Below are positions 53,301-60,739 of a DNA stretch of 64,000 bases, in pieces. The position numbers were made by a program, and so were the translations under genes. The stretch covers positions 186,001-250,000 of the forward strand of contig NZ_JARXVG010000010.1 of assembly GCF_029892485.1 (NCBI RefSeq). The letters are read 5' to 3'. Origin of the DNA: Variovorax boronicumulans. Its GTDB lineage: Bacteria; Pseudomonadota; Gammaproteobacteria; Burkholderiales; Burkholderiaceae_C. The notes below the pieces were generated by a model. That model had not been told where the DNA came from. It searched no databases and saw only the letters and a program-made list of their open reading frames with translations. Within the stretch, counting starts at the first letter, position 1. Each line of letters begins with the position of its first letter.

Positions 53301-53409
53301 CGCTCACCGAGAAGAACAGCGTGAACGCGGGGTATGGCGCCGGCAACGCCGCGCACACCGAAGCGAGGCGTTCGTGGCAGGCATGGAGCTGGTCTGAAAA
53401 GGACATCAT
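50326..53409 (-). CDS. Fusion of an alpha/alpha-toroid-like domain with a degenerate MurF-like ligase
   Basis: A 1027-residue protein with unusual architecture. Residues ~200-600 look like an (alpha/alpha)6 toroid of glycoside hydrolase/epimerase type (repeats such as HASAIHAMLEAWEITRDETL; AYGLMRLYGLTRDARWLATV). From ~675 it is Mur-ligase-like: GVLGHGTGSSTVAAMMAGAL stands where MurF has GSNGKTT, with Ser in place of the essential Lys, and DETYDANPSSMRAALELLSQ (then RRVAILGDMQELG) matches the MurF C-terminal domain. It is flanked by the OmpA-like gene and the secretion genes. ATP use is doubtful; it may modify the secreted repeat protein or an envelope polymer. Function is open. Confidence 0.8.
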   Translation of the reverse strand: MMSFSDQLHACHERLASVCAALPAPYPAFTLFFSVSDGSQRAHVVHARAAEFETAWREGADLVEDWVRDHGVVSPWLRIDWVEGASPMDWAQFKTQLTAVKRNYFRLGLAFDKDFEIAFTEQELNANAMLAGDSTIAHAVMNPRNFEAYGQARFRRTLALDMPTDHPVYLLATVGVFCQPDGVVHKLIGTGLDAGRRQLPALNPQSALDLVRSGSAYLARQVQSDGLFVYGYFPCFDRRIPTYDAMRHASAIHAMLEAWEITRDETLRSAIDRSLDHLTKWLIRDYQLADGREVAFLVDTGGEIKLGGNAACVLALVKYCELMDTRRWLPLLEKLALGIVSLQDPATGRFNHVLHATDLALKQASRVIYYDGEAAYGLMRLYGLTRDARWLATVEKAFDHFIASQHWQAHDHWLSCCVNELTHWSPQEKYFRFGLQNVAGYLDFVLDRKTTFPTLLGLMLAAQQMLQRLEGMPAMRHLLDELDTEKFYRALDYRAHYLLNGFFWPEVAMYFRRPSTVVGSFFIRHHAFRVRIDDVEQYVSGFASYHRFLLERRVPLGASSALGSPRDDGAAWTASEMARVTSGEWVVRPEDGWRASGVTQRSFMRKGRVVFENQTRPSKTPLAAVTLKGVLQPAAAVLCTDPKPHLDKRVPVLKVPNVLQAVLQLGEHARTEFTGRVCGVLGHGTGSSTVAAMMAGALTVWGEVGQPEGNISLPSGIAWNLTCMPRHAAYWVLEMGTSHMPASSQLVRPSLVVVTGLSAASQKHRGPSEAAARMDSRIFQGMAAGDNVVLNRDMPEFPIFVEAAMAHQLQIVTYGEHEDADVRLLAFDHGEVQAQVAGEPFQLRLNAPGRHMGASAVAALGALQALRLPLAAAVEPFAHFEPPGGRGALHTIHIGGGSFKLIDETYDANPSSMRAALELLSQAPCEPARRVAILGDMQELGPAAQRHHLDLEEELLASQPDRVLLCGPLMRALHARIRTKVRSHWFVDVSDLSTALGGLLQPGDWVLAKSSAGVGLSRLARVLKALP

Positions 53410-53519
53410 TCGGCCCCGATCGAGTGCGGGAGACCGGTCGCGTCCGTCATCTGCTCTCGCTTGGACGGAATCGCTGACCGGAGACTGTTGCCTTCGACGT
53501 CATCGCTTGAGCTCCGGCT

Positions 53520-54023
53520 TCAGCGGTAGCTGAACTCGGCGCGGCGATTGAGCTGGTAGCCCTCCTCGGTGGTTTCGGCAGACGCGGGCTTTTCGGTGCC
53601 CCAGCTGATGGCCTCGACGCGTTCGGCCGGCACGCCCAGTTGCGTGAGCGCCCGTTGCACCGACTCCGACCGGCGCTGCCCCAGCGCGAGGTTGTATTCG
53701 CGGCCGCCGCGCGAGTCGGTGTGGCCTTCGATGACCACGCGGCTCGACGGACGGTTCTTCAGGAAGCTCGCATGCGCTTCCACGATCCGCTGGTCCTGCG
53801 TGCGGATGTTGTATTTGTCGAAGTCGAAGTAGACGATCTTCGGCACGCCAGCCGGCCCGTTCTGCACCACGGCCGGGGGTGGGGGTTCCACCTTGGCGAC
53901 CGCGGCCGTGGCCTTGTTCGAGTAGTAGTAGTTCGCGTCGTCGCGTCCCGTCTTCGGGGCCACGCAGGCGGCAAGGCTTGCCGCCAGCGCAACGATGGTC
54001 AATGTCTGATAGCTGCTCTTCAT
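53520..54023 (-). CDS. OmpA/Pal-like peptidoglycan-associated lipoprotein
   Basis: A 167-residue lipoprotein (LAACVAPK, Cys at about residue 20) with a C-terminal OmpA domain that binds peptidoglycan (VYFDFDKYNIRTQDQRIVEA; VVIEGHTDSRGGREYNLALG; GQRRSESV; NRRAEFSY). It is a short, Pal-like form. It lies between the giant adhesin gene and the toroid/Mur gene, so it may anchor the secreted product at the outer membrane. Confidence 0.93.
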   Translation of the reverse strand: MKSSYQTLTIVALAASLAACVAPKTGRDDANYYYSNKATAAVAKVEPPPPAVVQNGPAGVPKIVYFDFDKYNIRTQDQRIVEAHASFLKNRPSSRVVIEGHTDSRGGREYNLALGQRRSESVQRALTQLGVPAERVEAISWGTEKPASAETTEEGYQLNRRAEFSYR

Positions 54024-54037
54024 ACCAATCCTTTCGC

Positions 54038-54063
54038 GGGGCAGGCCGGTGGTGGCCTGCCCC
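54038..54063. terminator. Perfect 10-bp hairpin between the adhesin and OmpA-like genes
   Basis: GGGGCAGGCC and GGCCTGCCCC are perfect inverted arms around a 6-nt loop. No T-run follows on the minus strand, and it is placed just before the ribosome-binding site of the OmpA-like gene. It may be a partial attenuator or an RNA-stabilising stem rather than a full terminator. Confidence 0.55.
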
Positions 54064-54106
54064 AGTGCTGTCGCTCTTCCTCTCCTCCTCCAGCCCTTGT
54101 TCTTGA

Positions 54107-57100
54107 TCAGCCCAGCAGGCCGTGCAGGACGTTCGTCACAGGCGTCAGCGTGTGGTCCACCAGACTGGTGATCGGGGTCACGACCTCGGTCACCAGCGGG
54201 GTGACTGCGTGGTCGACGGTGTTCACCACCGTGTCGACCACCGGAGCCACCGTGCCCGTTGCGCCGGCCAGGATGTCGGTCACCGGTGCGAGTGCGCCGG
54301 AAGCGGTACCCGTCACGGTCGAGGCGATCGGCGCGACGGTGTCCGTCAGGCCGCTTGCCACGCCGGAGATCGGCTCCAGAATGTTGGCGACCGGACCGTC
54401 GCTGCCCAGCACGCCGCCGAGCAGGCCACCCACCAGGCCGTCCTGGCCCAGCAGGCTGCCGACCAAGCCGTCGTTGCCAAGCAGGTTGCCCACGAGGCCG
54501 TCTTCGCCCAACAGACCACCAACCAGGCCGTCGTTGCCGAGGACGCCGCCGAGCAGGCCGCCGTCGCCACCGAGGACGCCGCCCAGGACACCGCCGTCAC
54601 CCAGCACGCCGCCGTCACCGCCGAGGACACCGCCCAGGACACCGCCGTCACCCAGCACGCCGCCGAGCAGGCCACCGTCACCGCCGAGGACGCCGCCCAG
54701 GAGGCCGTCGTCACCCAGCACGCCGCCGAGCAAGCCGCCGTCGCCACCGAGGACACCGCCCAGGAGGCCGTCGTCACCGAGGATGCCGCCGAGCAAACCA
54801 CCGTCACCGCCAAGGACACCGCCCAGGAGGCCGTCGTCACCCAGCACGCCGCCGAGCAAACCGCCGTCGCCGCCGAGGACACCGCCCAGAAGGCCATCGT
54901 CACCCAGCACGCCGCCGAGCAAACCACCGTCACCGCCGAGGACACCGCCCAGGAGGCCGTCGTCACCCAGGATGCCGCCGAGCAGGCCACCGTCGCCGCC
55001 GAGGACGCCGCCCAAGAGGCCGCCGTCACCGCCGAGCAAGCCGCCCAGCAGGCCGTCATCACCCAGCACGCCGCCGAGCAAGCCACCGTCGCCACCGAGG
55101 ACGCCGCCCAGAAGACCGCCGTCACCGCCGAGCAAGCCGCCCAGCAGGCCGTCGTCACCCAGCACGCCGCCGAGCAAACCACCGTCGCCGCCGAGGACGC
55201 CGCCCAGCAGGCCGTCATCACCCAGCACGCCGCCGAGCAGGTTCGCCACGCCGTCGGTGAGGAAGTCCACTTGCGTGTCGACCGCGTTCAGCAGCGCTCC
55301 CGTCGTGCCGGCACCGAGCAACTGGTCGGCCAGCGGGCTGATGAGGCCGCTCACACCGTCCGTCACCTGATCCACCACGCCGTCGACCGGGTCGAGGACG
55401 TTGGGGTTGTTCGGCGTGAAGACCGAGCCGAAGACCGGGGCCAGCAGGCCGTCGACCACGTCGGTGACGTTGTCCGTGAGGCCGACCACCGGGGTCAGCA
55501 GGTCGCCCAGGCCCAGGTCGCCGAGCACACCGTTGTTCAGACCGCTGACGATGCCGCCCACGATGCCGTCGGTCGGATCGAGCAGGGCCGGGCCGCCAGG
55601 CGTGCCCGGGTTGCCGCCGATGCCGCCCAGGACGCCGCCGAGCAGACCGCCCAGCAGGCCGTCGTCACCCAGCAGGCCACCGACGATGCCGTCTTCGCCG
55701 AGCAGGCCGCCAGCCAGGCCATCGGGGCCGAGCAGGCCGCCGACGATGCCGTCGCCACCGAGCAGGCCGCCGGCCAGACCGTCGTCGCCCAGGAGGCCAC
55801 CGACCAGGCCGTCGTCGCCGAGCAGGCCGCCCACGAGGCCGTCGCCGCCGAGCAGACCGCCGACCAGGCCGTCGTCACCCAGCACGCCACCCAGCAAGCC
55901 GTCTTCGCCGAGCAGGCCGCCGACGATGCCTTCGTCACCCAGCAGACCGCCGAGGACACCGTCGTCGCCGAGCACGCCGCCAAGCAGGCCGTCGTTGCCG
56001 AGCAGGCCGCCCAGGAGGCCGTCTTCACCGAGCAGGCCACCCACCAGACCGTCGTCGCCGAGCAGACCGCCCAGCAGGCCGTCGTCACCCAGGACGCCGC
56101 CGAGCAGGCCGCCGTCGCCACCAAGCACGCCACCCAGCAGGCCGCCTTCACCCAGCAGACCGCCCAGGAGGCCGTCTTCACCGAGCAGGCCGCCCAACAG
56201 GCCGTCGGTGCCGAGCAGGCCACCGGCCAGACCGTCTTCACCCAGCAGGTTGCTGAGCGCGCCGTCGTCGCCGAGCAGGCCGCCGAGCAGGCCGTCGTCG
56301 CCCAGCAGGCCGCCCAGGCCGCTGCCGTCGCCGAGCAGGCTGCCCAGCAGGCCGTCCGCACCGAGCACACCGCCGAGGACGCCACCGAGCGCGCCGTCGT
56401 CGCCGAGCAGGCCGCCGAGGAGGCCGTCATCGCCCAGCACGTTGCCGAGCAGGCCGCCCAGGGCGCTGTCGTCGCCGATCAGGCCACCGAGGAGGCCGTC
56501 GTCGCCCAGCAGGCCGCCGACCAGGCCATCTTCACCGAGCAGGCCGCCGATGAGGCCGCTGTCGCCCAGCAGACCATCGAGCAGGCCGCCGACCACACCG
56601 TCTTCACCCAGCAGGCCGTCGAGGCCGAGGCCGCCGGTCAGGCCGCCCAGCGGGCCGTCACCGCCGAGCAGGTTGTGCAGGCCGTCTGTCACGTAGTCGA
56701 CCTGGCCCAGGAGCTGGTCGAAGATCGCGTCGGTCACACCGGCGCCTAGGAGGCCGTCCACGACCGGGGTCAGCGTTCCGCCGAGCGGGTCGGTGATGCT
56801 GCCCACGAGGTTGTCGACCGGATCGAACTCGTTGGGGTCGTTCGGCGTGAATTCGGAACCGAGCAGCGGGGCCAGCACGCTGTCGACGACGTCGGTCACG
56901 CCATCGACCAGCGGAGCCACCGGGGCCAGGGCGCCGCCCAGGCCGAGGGTGTCGTCGATGGCGTCGACCACGTCGTGGACGATGCCGTCGGTCGGGTCGA
57001 GCAGGTGGTCTGCGTCTGCATCTGCGTCGGCATCAGCGTCTGCGTCGGCATCAGCGTCTGCGTCGGCATCAGCGTCTGCGTCTGCGTCGGCATCAGCGTC

Positions 57101-58063
57101 TGCGTCTGCGTCGGCATCTGCGTCAGCATCTGCGTCAGCGTCGGCATCGGCATCGGCATCGGCATCGGCGTCTGCATCAGCATCAGCATCGGCATCGGCA
57201 TCGGCATCGGCATCGGCATCGGCATCGGCATCGGCATCGGCATCGGCATCGGCATCGGCATCGGCGTCTGCATCGGCATCGGCATCGGCATCTGCATCTG
57301 CATCAGCATCAGCATCAGCATCAGCATCAGCATCAGCGTCTGCATCGGCGTCTGCATCGGCATCACCGTCCGCATCTGCATCGGCATCTGCATCAGAGTC
57401 AGCATCCGCATCGGAGTCCGTCGGGTTCGTGGGAACCGTCGGCGTGGTCGGGTTGCCCGTGCCCACCAGCAGCGGGAATCCGCTGTCGCTGCCGCCGCCA
57501 CCGCCGCTCAATGCAGCACCCAGTGCCGCGGCGCCCAGTGCACCCAGCGCGAATTCGCCCAGGCCGATGCCGCTGCCGCCCGCGAGCTTCTTGGTCACGG
57601 CCAGTGCGGCTGCGTCTGCATCGCTGTCGGGCGGGGTGACCTGCAGGTCACCCGAGGCCACATCCACATTCACTTGTTCGAGGCCGCCGGGCAGCTTGGT
57701 CGAGCCGATGGTCGCATCGGTGCCGCCGGTGAAGACGCCGGCCAGCGGCGCCTTGTTGGAAGCCGAGCCGGGGAACAGGACGTTGGCATGTCCGTCCTGC
57801 GGAACGATCACGCGGTCGCCTGCGATCAGGGTCTGGTTGCCGTCCACCGGGATGCGGACACCGTCGCGCATCACGGCAGTGCCGGGCGTAGCATTGGACA
57901 ATGTGCCGATGCTGGCCGGCCCGGACGGGGCGACGGAAGCAGCCGAACTCGCCATGGCAGGACTGCCTAGCGGAGTGACGGTGGCTTGGGCGAGAACCAC
58001 AGGAGCTGCGCTGGTTGCGGCAAGTCCTTCGGTCGAATTGGTCGATGCTTGTTGAGCGTTCAT
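54107..58063 (-). CDS. Giant low-complexity secreted protein with retention-module-like N-terminus
   Basis: A 1318-residue protein starting MNAQQASTNSTEGLAATSAA after AGAGG at 58063. The N-terminal ~150 residues (GTAVMRDGVRIPVDGNQTLI; AGDRVIVPQDGHANVLFPGS) resemble the retention module of LapA-type adhesins secreted by type I systems. Then come a Gly-rich linker, an Asp-Ala tract of ~137 residues (about 215-352), and two long blocks, each with a header of ~115 residues (DPTDGIV...; LTPVVDGLLGAGVTDAIFD) followed by dozens of 10-11-residue units such as GGLLGDDGLL. The C-terminus is Val/Thr-rich (APVTDILAGATGTVAPVVDT). No GGxGxD RTX repeats are seen. It is in a locus with its own type I secretion genes, so it is most likely their substrate. 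Confidence 0.8.
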   Translation of the reverse strand: MNAQQASTNSTEGLAATSAAPVVLAQATVTPLGSPAMASSAASVAPSGPASIGTLSNATPGTAVMRDGVRIPVDGNQTLIAGDRVIVPQDGHANVLFPGSASNKAPLAGVFTGGTDATIGSTKLPGGLEQVNVDVASGDLQVTPPDSDADAAALAVTKKLAGGSGIGLGEFALGALGAAALGAALSGGGGGSDSGFPLLVGTGNPTTPTVPTNPTDSDADADSDADADADADGDADADADADADADADADADADADADADADADADADADADADADADADADADADADADADADADADADADADADADADADADADADADADADADADADADADADADADADADADADADADHLLDPTDGIVHDVVDAIDDTLGLGGALAPVAPLVDGVTDVVDSVLAPLLGSEFTPNDPNEFDPVDNLVGSITDPLGGTLTPVVDGLLGAGVTDAIFDQLLGQVDYVTDGLHNLLGGDGPLGGLTGGLGLDGLLGEDGVVGGLLDGLLGDSGLIGGLLGEDGLVGGLLGDDGLLGGLIGDDSALGGLLGNVLGDDGLLGGLLGDDGALGGVLGGVLGADGLLGSLLGDGSGLGGLLGDDGLLGGLLGDDGALSNLLGEDGLAGGLLGTDGLLGGLLGEDGLLGGLLGEGGLLGGVLGGDGGLLGGVLGDDGLLGGLLGDDGLVGGLLGEDGLLGGLLGNDGLLGGVLGDDGVLGGLLGDEGIVGGLLGEDGLLGGVLGDDGLVGGLLGGDGLVGGLLGDDGLVGGLLGDDGLAGGLLGGDGIVGGLLGPDGLAGGLLGEDGIVGGLLGDDGLLGGLLGGVLGGIGGNPGTPGGPALLDPTDGIVGGIVSGLNNGVLGDLGLGDLLTPVVGLTDNVTDVVDGLLAPVFGSVFTPNNPNVLDPVDGVVDQVTDGVSGLISPLADQLLGAGTTGALLNAVDTQVDFLTDGVANLLGGVLGDDGLLGGVLGGDGGLLGGVLGDDGLLGGLLGGDGGLLGGVLGGDGGLLGGVLGDDGLLGGLLGGDGGLLGGVLGGDGGLLGGILGDDGLLGGVLGGDGGLLGGVLGDDGLLGGVLGGDGGLLGGVLGDDGLLGGVLGGDGGLLGGILGDDGLLGGVLGGDGGLLGGVLGDDGLLGGVLGGDGGLLGGVLGDGGVLGGVLGGDGGVLGDGGVLGGVLGGDGGLLGGVLGNDGLVGGLLGEDGLVGNLLGNDGLVGSLLGQDGLVGGLLGGVLGSDGPVANILEPISGVASGLTDTVAPIASTVTGTASGALAPVTDILAGATGTVAPVVDTVVNTVDHAVTPLVTEVVTPITSLVDHTLTPVTNVLHGLLG
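57010..57420. repeat. Hexanucleotide-type microsatellite coding for the Asp-Ala tract
   Basis: On the plus strand the segment consists of GCATCG/GCATCA/GCGTCT units (densest 57140-57270, where GCATCG repeats many times in a row), giving alternating Asp-Ala in the minus-strand protein. Unit length 6 keeps the frame, so copy-number change would lengthen or shorten the tract without inactivating the gene. Confidence 0.85.
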
Positions 58064-58377
58064 GGCAGCCTCTGTGACAAAAGATGCATGTACAGGGGCA
58101 ACTTGCGTGCCGCTTTTTGCAAGACGTGCCAACGAGGCCTTGCCATCGCTTCAAGTCATTGATTTCTATGAAGAAAATTTTGAAAAACGCCGTCGCGGCC
58201 GCACATCGAAACAGCGCGCAACGAGGTCAATTCGCGATTCGTTACGTAACGATGTAACGCCCCGTACCCGGAACGCCGCGCGTGTTCCGGGTGTTGCGAA
58301 AGCCGGTTCGCGATGGCCTTTTCCAACCACCGTCTCCACACGCCTCCCACACACTTTTCTTCTTTCTCTATCTATAT
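58064..58377. other. Divergent intergenic region with GTTACGTAAC palindrome
   Basis: The 314-bp region separates the giant adhesin gene and the DUF1841 gene. GTTACGTAAC (58241-58250) is a perfect palindrome, with another GTAAC at 58254-58258. On the minus strand TTGACC (58230-58225) could be a -35 box but no strong -10 is found. The motifs match those at the pilus and secretion loci. Confidence 0.5.
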
Positions 58378-58809
58378 ATGTTCAATCCCTCCCAGGAAGA
58401 CGTGCGCCGCTTTTTCTGCGACGTGTATGCCAAGCACCGTCAGGGCCTGCCGATGGAAGCGCTCGAGACCATCGCCGCCGGCTGGATCGACGAGCACCCC
58501 GAGTACCACGAGGACCTGGCCGATGCCGATGCCGCGGTGGCGCGCGTGTACGACGGATCGAGCGGCCGCGAGAACCCGTTCCTTCATTTGTCGATGCATC
58601 TGTCGATCAGCGAGCAATGCTCCATCGACCAGCCGCGCGGCATTCGCCAGGCCGTCGAGCTGCTGGCGGCGCGCCGCGGCTCGCTGCTGCATGCGCATCA
58701 CGAGGCGATGGATTGCCTCGGGCAGATGATGTGGGAGAGCCAGCGCGCGGGGCGCGCGCCGGACGGCGAAGGCTACGTGGCGTGCGTGCAGCGACGCGCC
58801 ACGAAATAG
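58378..58809 (+). CDS. DUF1841 family protein
   Basis: A 143-residue protein starting MFNPSQEDVRRFFCDVYAKH. It has the DUF1841 signatures: ALETIAAGWIDEHPEYHEDL, ENPFLHLSMHLSISEQCSID and QPRGIRQA, with a His-rich helix (HAHHEAMDCLGQMMWE). The family is widespread in betaproteobacteria with no known function; the His/Glu pattern suggests a metal or helical bundle. It stands alone in its direction. Confidence 0.88.
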   Translation: MFNPSQEDVRRFFCDVYAKHRQGLPMEALETIAAGWIDEHPEYHEDLADADAAVARVYDGSSGRENPFLHLSMHLSISEQCSIDQPRGIRQAVELLAARRGSLLHAHHEAMDCLGQMMWESQRAGRAPDGEGYVACVQRRATK

Positions 58810-58902
58810 GCTCGCCCCCAGGCTTCGCGCACTTCGTGTCGCTTCTCCTACCCCCTACCGGGGGCAACACCTGTGGCCCGGCAAAGCCGGTTCCGCGGTG
58901 TT

Positions 58903-59865
58903 TCACGAAGGGGCCTGGGCCTTTCTTTGAGATCGCGCGGGCAAGCCGCCCTGCTGCTTCGCGCCTTCGCGCAGCAACGCGGCCATCGCAACGCGCAGCG
59001 ACGAAGCCTCGGCATCGCTGCGAAGCAGCAGGCCGACAGGCTCTTCGGTTCCGGTGGTGTCGATGCGCAGGCGCACGAGCCTGCCTTCCGCGAGTTCGCC
59101 GCGCGCCGCACCCAGCGGCGTGATCCAGACCGCATCCGACACCGCCACGAGCGCGCGCGCCACGCCCACGTCGAGCGTCTGCAGCGCATGGCTCGGCAAC
59201 ACCAAGCCGCGCGCCGACAGGAAGCTCTCGGTGTTGTGGCGCGGGATCGTGCCCTCGCCGTACACCACCAGCGGATAGTCGAGCACCGCCTGCACCGGCG
59301 CCGGCTTGAGCGCGAGCGGATGGCCGGCGCGCACGGCGAACACCAGCGGCTCGGTGTACAGCAGCTCGAAGCTCAGGCCGCCCATCAGGCGCGGATCGCT
59401 CATGCGGCCGACCACCAGATCGAGCTCGCCGGCGCGCAGCTCGTCGAGCAGCACCGCGTTGGCGGCGCTCTTCACCGCGATCTGTGCGGCGGGCCAGTGG
59501 TCCCGCAGCCGCGCCAGTGCCGGCGGCAGCAGCGCCGGTGCCACGCTGGGCAGCGCGCCGATGCGCAGGCGCTCGATGCGGCCGCCGGCCGTCGGCGCCA
59601 CCGCCTCGGCGCTGGCGTCAAGCGCCTCGAGCACGCGCAGTGCGTGCGCGAGCAGCTGCTCGCCAACCGGGGTGAGCCCCTGCACGCCACGGCGGCCGGC
59701 CTGGCTGCGGTCGACCAGGCGCGTGCCGACGATGGTTTCGAGCTCCGACAGCGTCTTCGACACCGCCGGCTGGCTCAGCGCCAGCCGCGAGGCCGCGCGC
59801 GCCAGGTGGCGCTCCTGCGCCACGGCGACGAAGGTGCGCAGATGCCGCAACTGGACGTTGCGCAC
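58903..59865 (-). CDS. pcaQ: LysR-type regulator of protocatechuate genes, PcaQ-like
   Basis: A 320-residue LysR regulator: N-terminal winged helix (VQLRHLRTFVAVAQERHLAR, then AASRLALSQPAVSKTLSELE) and C-terminal substrate-binding domain (RAGELDLVVGRMSDPRLMGG). PcaQ activates pca genes with beta-carboxymuconate. It is divergent from pcaH, which strongly supports the call. The start at GTG 59865 (SD CAGGA) is chosen; an upstream TTG at 59898 would add 11 residues. Confidence 0.9.
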   Translation of the reverse strand: MRNVQLRHLRTFVAVAQERHLARAASRLALSQPAVSKTLSELETIVGTRLVDRSQAGRRGVQGLTPVGEQLLAHALRVLEALDASAEAVAPTAGGRIERLRIGALPSVAPALLPPALARLRDHWPAAQIAVKSAANAVLLDELRAGELDLVVGRMSDPRLMGGLSFELLYTEPLVFAVRAGHPLALKPAPVQAVLDYPLVVYGEGTIPRHNTESFLSARGLVLPSHALQTLDVGVARALVAVSDAVWITPLGAARGELAEGRLVRLRIDTTGTEEPVGLLLRSDAEASSLRVAMAALLREGAKQQGGLPARSQRKAQAPS

Positions 59866-59898
59866 GAAATCCTGGCGAAGGTCGGCGGGCTTGTTCAA

Positions 59899-60002
59899 TG
59901 ACTGCTGGTTATGGAAACTGGATCAATCTTCAATTTACATCATCGAACGGTGCTTCTAAAGTGGCGGCTCGAGAATTGGTCCCACGACCGGAGACAACGC
60001 AC
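59899..60002. promoter_or_regulatory. pcaQ-pcaH divergent control region
   Basis: A 104-bp AT-richer gap between the regulator and pcaH. It holds GGTTATGG and other partial PcaQ-like half sites (consensus ATAACC-N4-GGTTAA in related systems is not matched fully). GGAGACAAC gives the pcaH ribosome-binding site. The PcaQ site is expected here but I cannot pinpoint it. Confidence 0.45.
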
Positions 60003-60728
60003 ATGCCGACCCCCACCAAGGGCAACCTTCCCACGCTCACCCCGCGCGACTGGGAAGCCCATCCCGCCTACATCTACCCCGGCTACAAGTCCACGGTGAA
60101 GCGCGGCCCGCAGAAGCCGCTGATTCCGCTGAAGGCCTCGCTGGGCGAGTTGCAGCAGCCGGTGTACGGCCACGACAGCATCGGCGAGTTCGACCACGAC
60201 CTCACCCGCAACGCCCGCCGCAACGGCGAGCCGCTGGGCGAACGCATGATCCTCACCGGCCAGGTGCTCGACGAGCGCCGCCGTCCGGTGGCCAACACGC
60301 TGGTCGAACTCTGGCAGGCCAACGCGGCCGGACGCTACGTGCACAAGGTCGACCAGCACGATGCGCCGCTGGACCCCAACTTCCTCGGCGCAGGCCGGTG
60401 CCTCACCGACAGCGAAGGCCGCTACCGCTTCCTGACCATCAAGCCCGGCGCCTATCCGTGGGGCAACCATCCGAACGCCTGGCGCCCGCAGCACATCCAC
60501 CTGTCGCTGTTCGGCCAGAGCTTTGCGAGCCGCCTGGTCACGCAGATGTACTTCCCCGGCGACCCGCTGATGCAGTACGACCCGATGATCACCGGCACCC
60601 CCGAGCGCTACCGCAACCGGCTGATTGCCGACTTCAGCCTCGACATCACCCAGGAGGGCTACGCGCTGGGCTACCAGTTCGACATCGTCCTGCGCGGCGC
60701 CGACGAGACGCCGTTCGAGAACCGCTGA
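60003..60728 (+). CDS. pcaH: Protocatechuate 3,4-dioxygenase beta subunit
   Basis: The iron-binding subunit of the enzyme that cleaves protocatechuate to beta-carboxy-cis,cis-muconate. The 241-residue protein contains GQVLDERRRPVANTLVELWQ, the ligand Tyr/His region (GRYRFLTIKPGAYPWGNHPN, WRPQHIHLSLFG) and the family C-terminus (QFDIVLRGADETPFENR). Non-haem Fe(III) ligands are two Tyr and two His; His-x-His in WRPQHIHL is visible. It is co-transcribed with pcaG. Confidence 0.96.
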   Translation: MPTPTKGNLPTLTPRDWEAHPAYIYPGYKSTVKRGPQKPLIPLKASLGELQQPVYGHDSIGEFDHDLTRNARRNGEPLGERMILTGQVLDERRRPVANTLVELWQANAAGRYVHKVDQHDAPLDPNFLGAGRCLTDSEGRYRFLTIKPGAYPWGNHPNAWRPQHIHLSLFGQSFASRLVTQMYFPGDPLMQYDPMITGTPERYRNRLIADFSLDITQEGYALGYQFDIVLRGADETPFENR

Positions 60729-60739
60729 AAGGATTCCCC

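Noticed and set aside
53640..58055. Long plus-strand open frames of 576, 875 and 420 codons antisense to the giant repeat gene
   Set aside because: They arise because the repeats have a regular 3-nt pattern without stop codons on either strand. Their translations are low-complexity (Pro/Ser, Gln/Ala or Ala/Ser runs), and they lack ribosome-binding sites and family matches; the minus-strand gene explains the DNA.
58070..58120. A sigma54-like TGGCACG...TTGC on the minus strand before the giant adhesin gene
   Set aside because: The spacing between the GG and GC elements is two bases too short for a sigma54 promoter.
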